From assembly GCA_965243335.1 (NCBI GenBank), contig OZ251545.1:2232001-2296000 (forward strand): a stretch of DNA of 64,000 bases. The letters are read 5' to 3'. The position numbers and the translations under genes were made by a program. The DNA comes from JAJDXW01 sp965243335 (lineage in GTDB: Bacteria > Pseudomonadota > Gammaproteobacteria > HK1). The notes beneath the pieces were generated by a model, which had not been told where the DNA came from, did no database searches, and saw only the letters and a list, made by a program, of their open reading frames with translations. The first letter of the stretch is position 1; every line of letters begins with the position of its first letter. Below, one piece after another: positions 40,815 to 48,996 of the stretch.

Positions 40815-41704
40815 TGCTCCGGGCGGCGGTGCTTCTCGAAGTTGAACACGGTGTTCTTGACGTAGGCGCCGAGGTCGAGGTCGCAGTCGAAGGCGACGAC
40901 CTCGTCCTCCAGGGTGAGGGCGCGGGCGACGATCTCGCCGGTGGGGGCCACGATGATCGAGCCCGCGATCAGCTCGTGCCCGTCCTCCGCCCCGCCCTTG
41001 GCGACCCCCACCACCCAGGTTCCGTTCTGGTAGGCGCCGGACTGGAGCGAGAGGTCGTTGTGCAGGGTGCGAAGGTGGGGCGCTTCCGGGTGGTAGATGT
41101 TGAAGGTCGGGGTGTTGTAGCCGATGAGCACCAGCTCGACCCCCTGGAGCCCCATCACCCGGAACGTCTCCGGCCAGCGGCGGTCGTTGCAGATCGCCAT
41201 GCCCACGATCCCGCCGAACGCCCGCCACACCGGGAACCCGAGGTCGCCTACCTCGAAGTAACGCTTCTCGAGGTGCTGGAAGGGGATGTTCGGGCGGTGG
41301 TCGGCGTGGCCGGGCAGGTGGATCTTCCGGTACTTGCCGACGATCTCCCCGTCCGGGCCGACGAGGATGGCGGTGTTGAACCGCCGCGTCCTCCCCTCCT
41401 CCTCCACCAGTTCGGCATAGCCGAGGTGGAAGCCGACCCCGAGGCGCTTCGCCTCCTCGAAGAGCGGCCGGGTCTCCGGCCCCGGCATCTCCCGCTCGAA
41501 GAACCGGTCCGCCTCGGCGAGATCGTCGTACCAGTAGCGGGGGAAGAAGGTGGTGAGGGCGAGCTCCGGGTACACCACGAGCCGGCATCCGCCCGCCGCC
41601 GCCTCGCGCAGGAGCGCGATGAGCCGCGCCACCACCCGCTCGCGGGTGTCCGCGAGCTGGATCGGCCCGAGCTGGGCCGCCGCCGCCTTGAGCTTTCGCG
41701 CCAT
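40769..41704 (-). CDS. N-carbamoyl-D-amino acid hydrolase
   Basis: The 311-residue nitrilase-superfamily enzyme has the Glu-Lys-Cys triad: Glu in 'VVYPELALTTFFPRYWYDDL', Lys in 'GKYRKIHLPGHADHRPNIPF', and Cys in 'IVGMAICNDRRWPETFRVMG'. This pattern and length match D-carbamoylases (about 304 residues), which release D-amino acids from N-carbamoyl precursors. The chosen start (41704) gives MARKLKAAAAQLGPIQ, the conserved N-terminus. The gene follows the hydantoinase by 43 bases in one operon. Its 3' end abuts the truncated HEPN gene. Confidence 0.92.
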   Translation of the reverse strand: MARKLKAAAAQLGPIQLADTRERVVARLIALLREAAAGGCRLVVYPELALTTFFPRYWYDDLAEADRFFEREMPGPETRPLFEEAKRLGVGFHLGYAELVEEEGRTRRFNTAILVGPDGEIVGKYRKIHLPGHADHRPNIPFQHLEKRYFEVGDLGFPVWRAFGGIVGMAICNDRRWPETFRVMGLQGVELVLIGYNTPTFNIYHPEAPHLRTLHNDLSLQSGAYQNGTWVVGVAKGGAEDGHELIAGSIIVAPTGEIVARALTLEDEVVAFDCDLDLGAYVKNTVFNFEKHRRPEHYGRIVEQTGVRVEV

Positions 41705-41747
41705 CGCCGTGACCTCCTCGCCGGTTGCCGCTCGTTCCGCCCGCCCG

Positions 41748-43238
41748 CTACCGGGCCGCACGGTCGGGCGTCAGCCGCGCCCCGAAGTTGCGGCCGGGGT
41801 CCATCTCCCGCACGCTCCTTCCGAGGGGCTCGGCGAGGCGCGGGAGGTCGCACGGAAGGAACTCGCCGCTCCCCGGCGCTGCCTTCAGCTCGCCGTCCTC
41901 CACCACCACCCGGCCCCGGCTCGTCACGAAGACCGGCCAGCCCCTGACCCGGCGGCCCTCGTAGGGGGTGTAGTCCATGTTGTCGTGAAGCATGTCGATG
42001 GTGATGGTGACCTCCAGGTCCGGGTCCCAGATCGCGAGGTCCGCGTCCGCCCCGACCTTGATGCTCCCCTTGCGGTCTTCGAGGCCGTAGAGGCGGGCCG
42101 CGTTCGTGGACGAGAGCTCGACGAAGCGCTGGAGGTCGATCCGGCCCGCGCCGACCCCTTCGCTGAAGAGGAGCGGCAGCCGGACCTCGATGCCGGGGAT
42201 CCCGTTGGCCACGTGCTTGAAGTCCGGGTCCGTCCCGTGGGCGAGCTTGCCCGAGGAGTCGTAGCGGTAGGGGGCGTGGTCGGAGGAGACGACCTGGAAG
42301 GTGTCGTTCACGACCCCCCGCCACATCGCCTCGTGGTCCGCCTCGTCGCGGGGCGGCGGGCTGCAACAGAACTTCGTCCCTTCCGCCCCCGGAAGGTCGA
42401 GGTCGTCGGCGGTGAGGAAGAAGTACTGCGGGCAGGTCTCGCCGTAGATCCGGAGCCCCCGGTCGCGGGCGCCGCGGATCGCCGCCGCGGCCTGCTCCGT
42501 CGACACGTGCACCACGAGGATGGGCACGTCCATCAGCTCCGAGAGCGCGATGACCCGCCCCGTCGCCTCGCCCTCGGCGAGCGCGGCATGGGAGATCGCA
42601 TGGTACTTCGCCTGGTAGGCGCCCGCCTCGAGGAGCCGGTCGGTGAGCCACCGGATCATCTCGTAGTTCTCGGCGTGCACCATCACCATCGCCCCCTCGC
42701 GGCGGGCGACGGCCAGCACGTTGAGGAGGGCGTAGTCGTCGAGGCGGAGCAGCTCGTAGGTCATGTAGACCTTGAACGACGTGTACCCGTCCCGGATGAG
42801 CCCCGGCAGCTCCTGCCCGAGCACGTGCGGGTTCGCGTCCGAGATGATGAGGTGGAAGGCGTAGTCGATGACCGCCTTGGGCCCGGCCCGCGCGTGGTAC
42901 TCCTCCACGACCTCGCGGAGCGACTGCCCCCGGTGCTGGGCGGCGAAGGGGATGACCGTCGTGGTCCCGCCGAACGCGGCCGAGATGGTGGCGCTGCGGA
43001 AGTCGTCCGCGGTCATGAACCCGGAGGCGGAGAGCTGCTCGATGTGGCAGTGGCTGTCGATCCCCCCCGGCAGCACGAGCTTGCCGGAGGCGTCGACGAC
43101 CCGCCCGCCGTCCGCGACGGACCCCGCAAGGTCCTCGCCGAGGGCGGCGATCCGCCCGCCCCGAACCCCCACGTCGCAGCGCGACACGTCGGCCGCGGTC
43201 ACCACCGTGCCGCCCCGGATCACCATGTCGTAAGCCAT
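41748..43238 (-). CDS. D-hydantoinase / dihydropyrimidinase
   Basis: The 496-residue amidohydrolase has the binuclear zinc site: HxH in 'LPGGIDSHCHIEQ', the carboxylated Lys in 'TSFKVYMTYELLRLDDYALL', His residues in 'MVMVHAENYE' and 'ILVVHVSTEQAAAA', and Asp in 'VVSSDHAPYRYDSSGK'. It opens the hydantoin or dihydropyrimidine ring to N-carbamoyl amino acids. With the carbamoylase next to it and the racemase at 35408, a full route from racemic hydantoins to D-amino acids is present. Confidence 0.93.
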   Translation of the reverse strand: MAYDMVIRGGTVVTAADVSRCDVGVRGGRIAALGEDLAGSVADGGRVVDASGKLVLPGGIDSHCHIEQLSASGFMTADDFRSATISAAFGGTTTVIPFAAQHRGQSLREVVEEYHARAGPKAVIDYAFHLIISDANPHVLGQELPGLIRDGYTSFKVYMTYELLRLDDYALLNVLAVARREGAMVMVHAENYEMIRWLTDRLLEAGAYQAKYHAISHAALAEGEATGRVIALSELMDVPILVVHVSTEQAAAAIRGARDRGLRIYGETCPQYFFLTADDLDLPGAEGTKFCCSPPPRDEADHEAMWRGVVNDTFQVVSSDHAPYRYDSSGKLAHGTDPDFKHVANGIPGIEVRLPLLFSEGVGAGRIDLQRFVELSSTNAARLYGLEDRKGSIKVGADADLAIWDPDLEVTITIDMLHDNMDYTPYEGRRVRGWPVFVTSRGRVVVEDGELKAAPGSGEFLPCDLPRLAEPLGRSVREMDPGRNFGARLTPDRAAR

Positions 43239-43532
43239 CGCCTTCCTCCCACTCCTCGACTGCCGCCCGCTATCGACACTCTACACCGTTCACGGGCCGT
43301 ATTCCTCTCTTTCGCCCCGCCTCCGCTGCCGACGCCTGACCTCTTCGGATGTTCCGTCGCCGTTGGGGCTGGTCCGGTTCGGTCAATCGGAGGGAAAGAA
43401 CCCGGGGATCTCCGTCCGCCGGAACCTCACTTCAAATCCGACGCATCGGAGTTCAGGGCTGCAGGCCGAACTGCGTGAAGCAATCTCGCCAGCCCTCGGC
43501 TACCCGCCCCTCGGCTCCCCTCGGCTCCCCTC
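43239..43532. other. Intergenic region between hydantoinase and DUF262 module
   Basis: The two neighbours are divergent. I see no gene. A short tandem CCCTCGGCT repeat (CTCGGCTCCC twice) lies just before the DUF262 promoter, and a hydantoinase promoter should lie on the other side. Confidence 0.4.
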
Positions 43533-43561
43533 TTGCCACACCCGGCGGCGTCCGGTACGAT
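43533..43561 (+). promoter_or_regulatory. Promoter of the DUF262-HEPN module
   Basis: TTGCCA (43533-43538), a 17-base spacer and TACGAT (43556-43561) form a near-consensus sigma70 promoter 31 bases before the DUF262 start. This supports independent expression of the module. Confidence 0.65.
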
Positions 43562-43592
43562 CTGTCCTTGGGTCGGTAGTGGAGACGAGAAC

Positions 43593-44774
43593 ATGACGGC
43601 CGGCGGCAATTCTTCGCAATATGACGACTACGTCGACATCGACGGAGATCCCGGCGTCGTCGAGTACGACATCTCCGTGGTGCCGAGTGACTTCAACGTG
43701 ATGACGTTGACACAGCTCATCGACAACGGATGGGTGCGCATTCCCGGTTTTCAACGCCACTTCGTCTGGGATCTGAGACGCGCCTCCAAGCTGATCGAAT
43801 CGCTCATTCTCGGCCTGCCGGTGCCGCAGCTCTTCCTGTACGCAAAAGACAGGGAGATGAACCTCCTCATCGATGGGCAGCAGCGTCTCATGTCCATTTA
43901 CTACTTCAAACAGCAGCGCTTTCCACGTATGGAGCGGCGGGCGGACCTGCGGCGTATCTTCGAAGAACACAAGAAGATTCCAGAGGAAATTCTTCGGGAC
44001 GATGGATATTTCGAGCCTTTCGAACTGAGACTGCCGGAGAGCCTGCCGGGGCAAAGGAACAATTTGGGGAGGTTGAGCTACGACACCCTTGGCCATAATC
44101 AGTCTCGACTGGATCTGCGCGCGGTTCGGTGCATCACCATCAAGCAGAACAGTCCGTCGGAAGGCGACATGGCGATGTACGAAGTATTTAGCCGCCTCAA
44201 CTCCGGCGGGATGAATCTCACCCCCCAGGAGATTCGTTCGAGCATGTACCATTCCGAGTTTTACGACATGCTGAACGAAATAAACGTGAATGAAGGCTGG
44301 CGCAACGTTCTGCAATCCCCGGTTCCGGACCTGCACATGAAGGACGTTGAAGTGCTGCTGCGTGGCTTCGCCATGCTCACCGATGGCGACGAATACCGTC
44401 CGTCCATGACCAGGTTCCTCAACCAGTTCTCGAAGAAATGCGAGACCAACAGGAATGAGGACAACGAAAGGCTGCGGTCGTTGTTCCGGTCTTTCCTGCG
44501 TGCGATCCGCAACCTGCCTCCCGCCGTATTCGTAAATCCGTCTACCGGCCGTTTCAATATCGCCCTTTTCGAGGCCGTATTCACGGCCACCTGCCAACCG
44601 GCGTACAGGAACGGAGGGATGGTCGAGGGTAAGCTGGACGCGAAGAAGATCCAGCGACTCAGGACGGACCGGGAGTTCGGTGCGGCTTCGCAAACCGCGA
44701 CGACCCGGACGGACAACGTGAAGAAGAGATTGGCGATAGCGAGCCGCATCCTGGACGCGGCGCAAGTCGAGTGA
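43593..44774 (+). CDS. DUF262 (ParB/Srx-like, GmrS-type) protein
   Basis: The 393-residue protein has the DUF262 N-terminal domain: 'MTLTQLIDNGWVRIPGFQRH', 'FVWDLRRASKLIESLILGLP' and the NTP-hydrolysis-linked 'LLIDGQQRLMSIYYF'. Residues 180-330 are helical ('YEVFSRLNSGGMNLTPQEIR'), typical of the family's second half. A DUF1524 nuclease domain is absent, unlike in GmrSD. Members act in restriction of modified DNA or as regulatory partners of nucleases. GC content is clearly below that of the core genes. A HEPN gene follows by four bases; I infer a two-component defence or toxin-antitoxin-like module. Confidence 0.85.
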   Translation: MTAGGNSSQYDDYVDIDGDPGVVEYDISVVPSDFNVMTLTQLIDNGWVRIPGFQRHFVWDLRRASKLIESLILGLPVPQLFLYAKDREMNLLIDGQQRLMSIYYFKQQRFPRMERRADLRRIFEEHKKIPEEILRDDGYFEPFELRLPESLPGQRNNLGRLSYDTLGHNQSRLDLRAVRCITIKQNSPSEGDMAMYEVFSRLNSGGMNLTPQEIRSSMYHSEFYDMLNEINVNEGWRNVLQSPVPDLHMKDVEVLLRGFAMLTDGDEYRPSMTRFLNQFSKKCETNRNEDNERLRSLFRSFLRAIRNLPPAVFVNPSTGRFNIALFEAVFTATCQPAYRNGGMVEGKLDAKKIQRLRTDREFGAASQTATTRTDNVKKRLAIASRILDAAQVE

Positions 44775-44778
44775 ACCC

Positions 44779-45342
44779 GTGAGCACGAACGTCGTCGAAC
44801 GGCTGCATGGCGATTTTCTCGACCTGCGCAGCTTCCTGATGGACCCGAAGGTGGACAAGAAGGGACTGGCCCTCTTGTCGGTCGTCGATGAGAACTTCCC
44901 GAAGACCCTGCTGTTGGCCGTGGCCAGCCACTTCGAGCATCTAATGAAGATGGCAGTGGAAGAGTTCGCCAGGGACGTTGCAGGAAATGACTATCGTCTC
45001 GTATCATTGATTAATGCAAAGGTAATCGAACGGCAATACCACACCTGGTTCGACTGGAAAGCGAACAACGCCAACAGATTCTTCGGCATGTTCGGCGACC
45101 TCTTCAAGAAGCACGCGGAAAAAGCAGTCAAGGAAAACGACCGGCTGGGCGCTGCTATTCGTGCGTTCCTGGAAATAGGCAACGCCAGAAACGAACTGAT
45201 TCACGAAGATTTCGCGGCATTCGAGCTCAACAAGACCTCCGCCGAGGTCTATCAACTCTACGAGCGCGCCTCCTTTTTCGTGGAGTGGTTTCCCAGCGCG
45301 ATCAGGGGGTTTCCGACCTCGATGGATCCAAGAGAGGGATGA
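44779..45342 (+). CDS. HEPN-domain protein, probable RNase effector
   Basis: The 187-residue all-helical protein has a C-terminal HEPN signature 'LEIGNARNELIHEDF' (RNxxxH: R-N-E-L-I-H), the catalytic motif of HEPN RNases. The N-terminal part, starting 'VVERLHGDFLDLRSFLMDPK', and 'LLAVASHFEHLMKMAVEEFA' fit the RiboL-PSP/MAE_28990-type HEPN groups; I cannot decide which. The GTG start is four bases after the DUF262 stop, so translation is probably coupled. The likely role is cleavage of RNA upon infection or when released from DUF262. GC content is low relative to flanks. Confidence 0.75.
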   Translation: MSTNVVERLHGDFLDLRSFLMDPKVDKKGLALLSVVDENFPKTLLLAVASHFEHLMKMAVEEFARDVAGNDYRLVSLINAKVIERQYHTWFDWKANNANRFFGMFGDLFKKHAEKAVKENDRLGAAIRAFLEIGNARNELIHEDFAAFELNKTSAEVYQLYERASFFVEWFPSAIRGFPTSMDPREG

Positions 45343-45543
45343 CGCTTCCGCATCCCGAAGAGTCGCTTCGGAGATCGAAGTATGGGAGTTCGCCCCCCCC
45401 ACCCCCCCGAATCTGGTGAATCCGGCAACAACCGACCCTGGTGGAAGCCTTGACGACTTTTGGGTGAAGAATCCGAATCGAGTGATCGGAAGATTTCGTC
45501 GATGCCGATTCCGGATTCGTCCGTCCTTCGTTGGAAATCCATT
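45343..45543. other. Gene-free stretch after the HEPN gene
   Basis: No gene. A small hairpin CCGAAG/CTTCGG lies ten bases after the HEPN stop and may be its terminator. Runs of C (CCCCCCCCACCCCCCC) follow. Confidence 0.35.
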
Positions 45544-45712
45544 CCTGATTGCGTACAAAGCTCAGCTTGGGATCTCGGGTCGATGGAAACCCGGGCCCAG
45601 GCCCTGCGAAGACCCGTCATTCCCCGTCATCCTCGCGAAAACGGGGAGAAAGCGGTAATCCACTTCAACCAAAGTCCCTGGATTCCCGCTTTCGCGGGAA
45701 TGACGTCGGCAA
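45544..45712 (+). repeat. Second dispersed repeat, right copy
   Basis: The first 110 bases match the copy at 35192 in direct orientation (CCTGATTGCGTACAAAGCTC, GGGTCGATGGAAACCCGGG, CCGTCATCCTCGCGAAAAC). A further unit with the palindrome ATTCCCGCTTTCGCGGGAAT (45681-45700) follows. It is the right bracket of the accessory segment, after the DUF262-HEPN module. Confidence 0.8.
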
Positions 45713-45857
45713 AAATCCATCGTTTCGCCGTACCGGACGCGCCGAAGTACGGAGGATCGGCGAACGCGGCGCCGAGGCGGCCCGGCGCCGATTCGCCCTC
45801 CGCGACGCCGGCGCCGCGGAGGGCGAATTCACGCCGCTTCGGGACCGTTCGGGCGGC

Positions 45858-46991
45858 CTACAGCATCCGCCCGATCACGATCTTCTGGACCTCGCTCGTC
45901 CCCTCGTAGATCTGGAGCACGCGGGCGTCGCGGTAGTACTTCTCGACCGGGAAGTCGCTGAGGTAGCCGTATCCGCCGTGGACCTGGATCGCGCCCGAGC
46001 AGACCCGCTCGGCCATCTCCGAGGCGAAGAGCTTGGCCATCGACGCCTCGCGGATGGAATTCTCTCCCGCCGCCTCGAGGGCCGCCGCGTGCAGGTACAT
46101 CTGCCGCGCCGCCTCGACCTCGGTCGCCATCTCGGCGAGCCGGAACGCGACCGCCTGATGCTCCACGATGGGCTTTCCGAACGCTTCGCGCTCGTGCGCG
46201 TAGCCGCACGCCGCCTCGAGAGCGGCCCGCGCGACGCCCACCGCCTGGGCGGCCACCGCGATCCGCCCCGCCGAGAGGTGGCCCAGGGCGATCCCGAGCC
46301 CCGTACCGGGCGCCCCAAGCAAGTCCTCGTCCGCCGCCTCCAGCCCGTCGAGGGCGATCTGGCAGGTGTCGTTGGTGCGGTGGCCGAGCTTGGCCTCCTT
46401 CCGCACCACCCGGTAGCCGGGGCGGTCGGTCGGACACAGGAAGCAGGTGATGCCCCGCTTGCCCGCGGCCGGGTCGGTCACCGCGACGATCATGGCCACG
46501 TCCGCGGTCGCGCCCGCGGTGATGAACGACTTGCTGCCGTCGATGGTCCAGCCGCCGCCGTCCGCCCGCCGACATGCGCGCGTCCGGATCGCGGCCGCGT
46601 CCGAGCCGGTGTGGGGCTCGGTGAGCGCGATGGCCCCGATGGCCTCCCCGCGCGCGAGCTTCGGGAGCCAGCCCTCCTTCTGCGCCGCCGTCCCGTGCCT
46701 GGCGATCGCCGCCGCGACCGGCGAGTTGTTCGCGGCCATCATGTTCGCCACCCCGCAGTCGGCGGCCGCGACCTCCTCCATCGCGAGCACGTAGGAGACG
46801 AAGTCGGCCCCGGCGCCGCCGTACCCGGACGGGACGCAGACCCCCATCAACCCCATCCCGCCCATGCGCCGGTAGAGGCCGCGCGGCGCGCCCCCGTCCC
46901 GTTCCCACGCGGCCGCGTGCGGCGCGATCTCGGCCTGGGCGAACGCCCGCGCGGCGTCCCGCACCGCGCGCTGCTCCTCGGTCAGCAGCAT
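45858..46991 (-). CDS. Acyl-CoA dehydrogenase
   Basis: The 377-residue flavoprotein has the ACAD signature 'IGAIALTEPHTGSDAAAIRT', 'DGSKSFITAGATADVAMIVA' and the C-terminal 'YGYLSDFPVEKYYRDARVLQ' and 'IYEGTSEVQKIVIGRML'. The catalytic base is probably the Glu in IYEGTSE. It introduces an alpha-beta double bond into acyl-CoA and passes electrons to ETF. It is divergent from an acyl-CoA ligase gene with a 132-base shared upstream region, suggesting joint control of a carboxylic acid degradation route. Confidence 0.93.
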   Translation of the reverse strand: MLLTEEQRAVRDAARAFAQAEIAPHAAAWERDGGAPRGLYRRMGGMGLMGVCVPSGYGGAGADFVSYVLAMEEVAAADCGVANMMAANNSPVAAAIARHGTAAQKEGWLPKLARGEAIGAIALTEPHTGSDAAAIRTRACRRADGGGWTIDGSKSFITAGATADVAMIVAVTDPAAGKRGITCFLCPTDRPGYRVVRKEAKLGHRTNDTCQIALDGLEAADEDLLGAPGTGLGIALGHLSAGRIAVAAQAVGVARAALEAACGYAHEREAFGKPIVEHQAVAFRLAEMATEVEAARQMYLHAAALEAAGENSIREASMAKLFASEMAERVCSGAIQVHGGYGYLSDFPVEKYYRDARVLQIYEGTSEVQKIVIGRML

Positions 46992-47123
46992 CGATCCTCC
47001 CCGCTCTCCTCGTACCCGGGCCGAATGCTATATGCTGGCCGGGCGCGGTCCAAACCGATGCGGGACACGCGCTGCCGATGGCGAACACGCGCCGGACAGA
47101 CGGACGAAACACGGAGCGGATCC

Positions 47124-48767
47124 ATGCGCCTGCCGGACATGACGGACTACGAGAGCGCGTGCCGGGACGTGCGGTTCGAGACCCCGGAGCACTACAACTT
47201 CGGGTTCGACCTCATCGACCGCCGGGCGGAGACCTCCGACAAGACCGCGTGCGTCGCGGTCGACGCCCCCGGCGAGACCGTCACCCGGCTCACGTTCGGC
47301 GACCTCTCCCGCTCCTCGAACCGGGTCGCGAACGTCCTTCGCGCGCTCGGAGCGCGGCGCGGGGACCTCGCCTTCGTGATGATCGCGCGGGTTCCGGCCT
47401 GGTACGACGTGCTCATCGGGTGCGCGAAGGCCGGGGTCGTCGCGATGCCCGCGACCAACCTGCTCACCCCGAAGGACATCGAGTACCGGCTCAACGCGGC
47501 GCGGGCCCGCTTCGCGATCGTGACCGACGACAACGCCGCCAAGGTGGATGCGGTCCGCGCCGCCTGCCCGTCCCTCGAACGGCTCATCGTCGTGCCCCGG
47601 ACGGCGGCCGGCTCCGCGCCGCGGCCCGGCTGGACGGCCCTGGACGAAGCGATGGGCGCGGCCTCCGAGACCTTCGCGCCCGACCGCCCGACCCGCGCCG
47701 ACGAGCCGCTGCTCGTCTACTTCACCTCCGGCACGACCTCCCTGCCGAAGATGGTCCCACGCGACCACGGCTACGCCCTCGCCCACCTGCTCACCGGCCG
47801 CTACTGGATGGACCTGCGCGAGGAGGACGTCCACTGGACGCTCTCGGACACCGGGTGGGCCAAGGCGGCGTGGGGGCTCCTCTTCGCCCCCTGGCAGAGA
47901 GGGGCCGCCATCGTCCTCCACGACGCCGACGGCTTCGACCCCGACCTCCACCTGCGCCTCATCGCCCGGCTCGGGGTGACCACGTTCTGCGCCCCGCCCA
48001 CCGTCTACCGGATGTTCGCGCAGATGGACCTCGGCCGGTACGACCTCGGCTCCCTCCGCCGCTCCCTCGGGGCCGGCGAGCCGCTCAACCCGGAGGTCAT
48101 CCGGATCTGGGAGCAGGCCACCGGAAACGCCATCCACGACGGCTACGGCCAGACCGAGTCGATCTGCCTCCTCGCGAACTATCCCGCCCTGCCCGTCCGC
48201 CCTGGCTCCATGGGCAAGCCCGTGCCGGGCTTCGACGTGGACGTGGTGGACGACGACGGCGCCCGGCTCGCTCCGGGCGAGATCGGCCACATCGCGGTCC
48301 GGACGGAGGGCGCGGCCCGCCCCCCCGGCCTCTTCGACGGGTACGTCGACGCGCCCGAGACCAACCGGCGGGCCTTCCGCCACGGCTGGTACTACACCGG
48401 CGACACCGCGGCGCGGGACGAGGACGGCTACTTCTGGTTCGTGGGCCGGGCGGACGACGTCATCAGCTCGGCCGGATACCGGATCAGCCCGTTCGAGGTG
48501 GAGAGCGCGCTGCTGGAGCACCCGGCGGTGGCGGAGTCCGCGGTGGTCGGCCGGCCGGACGCCCTGCGCGGCGAGATCGTGAAGGCCTACGTCGTCCTCG
48601 CCGAAGGCTGCGACCCGTCACCGGACCTCGTGACCGAAATACAGGACTTCGTGAAGCAGGTCACCGCCCCCTACAAGTACCCGCGCGAGATCGAGTTCCG
48701 CGCCGCCCTCCCCAAGACCATCTCGGGAAAGATCCGGCGGGTCGAGCTGCGGGAGGAGGAAGGCTGA
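47124..48767 (+). CDS. AMP-forming acyl-CoA synthetase (MACS / benzoate-CoA ligase type)
   Basis: The 547-residue ANL enzyme has the P-loop 'LVYFTSGTTSLPKMVPRDHG', A5 motif 'IHDGYGQTESICLLANYPAL', 'HGWYYTGDTAARDEDGYFWF' and the C-terminal catalytic Lys in 'ALPKTISGKIRRVELRE'. The start MRLPDMTDYESACRDVRFET and 'YNFGFDLIDRRA' are typical of medium-chain and aromatic acyl-CoA ligases. It activates an unknown carboxylate to its CoA thioester, probably feeding the adjacent dehydrogenase. The ATG follows CGGAGCGGATCC. Confidence 0.92.
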   Translation: MRLPDMTDYESACRDVRFETPEHYNFGFDLIDRRAETSDKTACVAVDAPGETVTRLTFGDLSRSSNRVANVLRALGARRGDLAFVMIARVPAWYDVLIGCAKAGVVAMPATNLLTPKDIEYRLNAARARFAIVTDDNAAKVDAVRAACPSLERLIVVPRTAAGSAPRPGWTALDEAMGAASETFAPDRPTRADEPLLVYFTSGTTSLPKMVPRDHGYALAHLLTGRYWMDLREEDVHWTLSDTGWAKAAWGLLFAPWQRGAAIVLHDADGFDPDLHLRLIARLGVTTFCAPPTVYRMFAQMDLGRYDLGSLRRSLGAGEPLNPEVIRIWEQATGNAIHDGYGQTESICLLANYPALPVRPGSMGKPVPGFDVDVVDDDGARLAPGEIGHIAVRTEGAARPPGLFDGYVDAPETNRRAFRHGWYYTGDTAARDEDGYFWFVGRADDVISSAGYRISPFEVESALLEHPAVAESAVVGRPDALRGEIVKAYVVLAEGCDPSPDLVTEIQDFVKQVTAPYKYPREIEFRAALPKTISGKIRRVELREEEG

Positions 48768-48996
48768 CCGGCCCGAACCCCTCGCCCGGGAACGGAACGG
48801 GGCCTCGACCCGGCCCCGGAGCCCGCCGCGAAGCTCCGTCACGCCCGCCGCTCCCCCACCCTCCCTCGCCCCCGGCCAGGCGGGGCCTCCGGTCTCGATC
48901 CCGAAACCGGCGCGGCGCTCCCGGCCTCCGGCCCCGGCCGGGCGCGGCCCGCCCGGAGGCGGCGGGACCCGGAGGAGCGGCGGGGGCAGCGCTCCT

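Noticed and set aside
35192..45712. Integrative element with a tRNA attachment site
   Set aside because: No integrase gene and no tRNA lies at either edge of the segment; only the dispersed repeat brackets it.
48768..48996. A coding region after the acyl-CoA ligase
   Set aside because: Frames here are Arg/Pro-rich and interrupted; it is a plain convergent intergenic gap.
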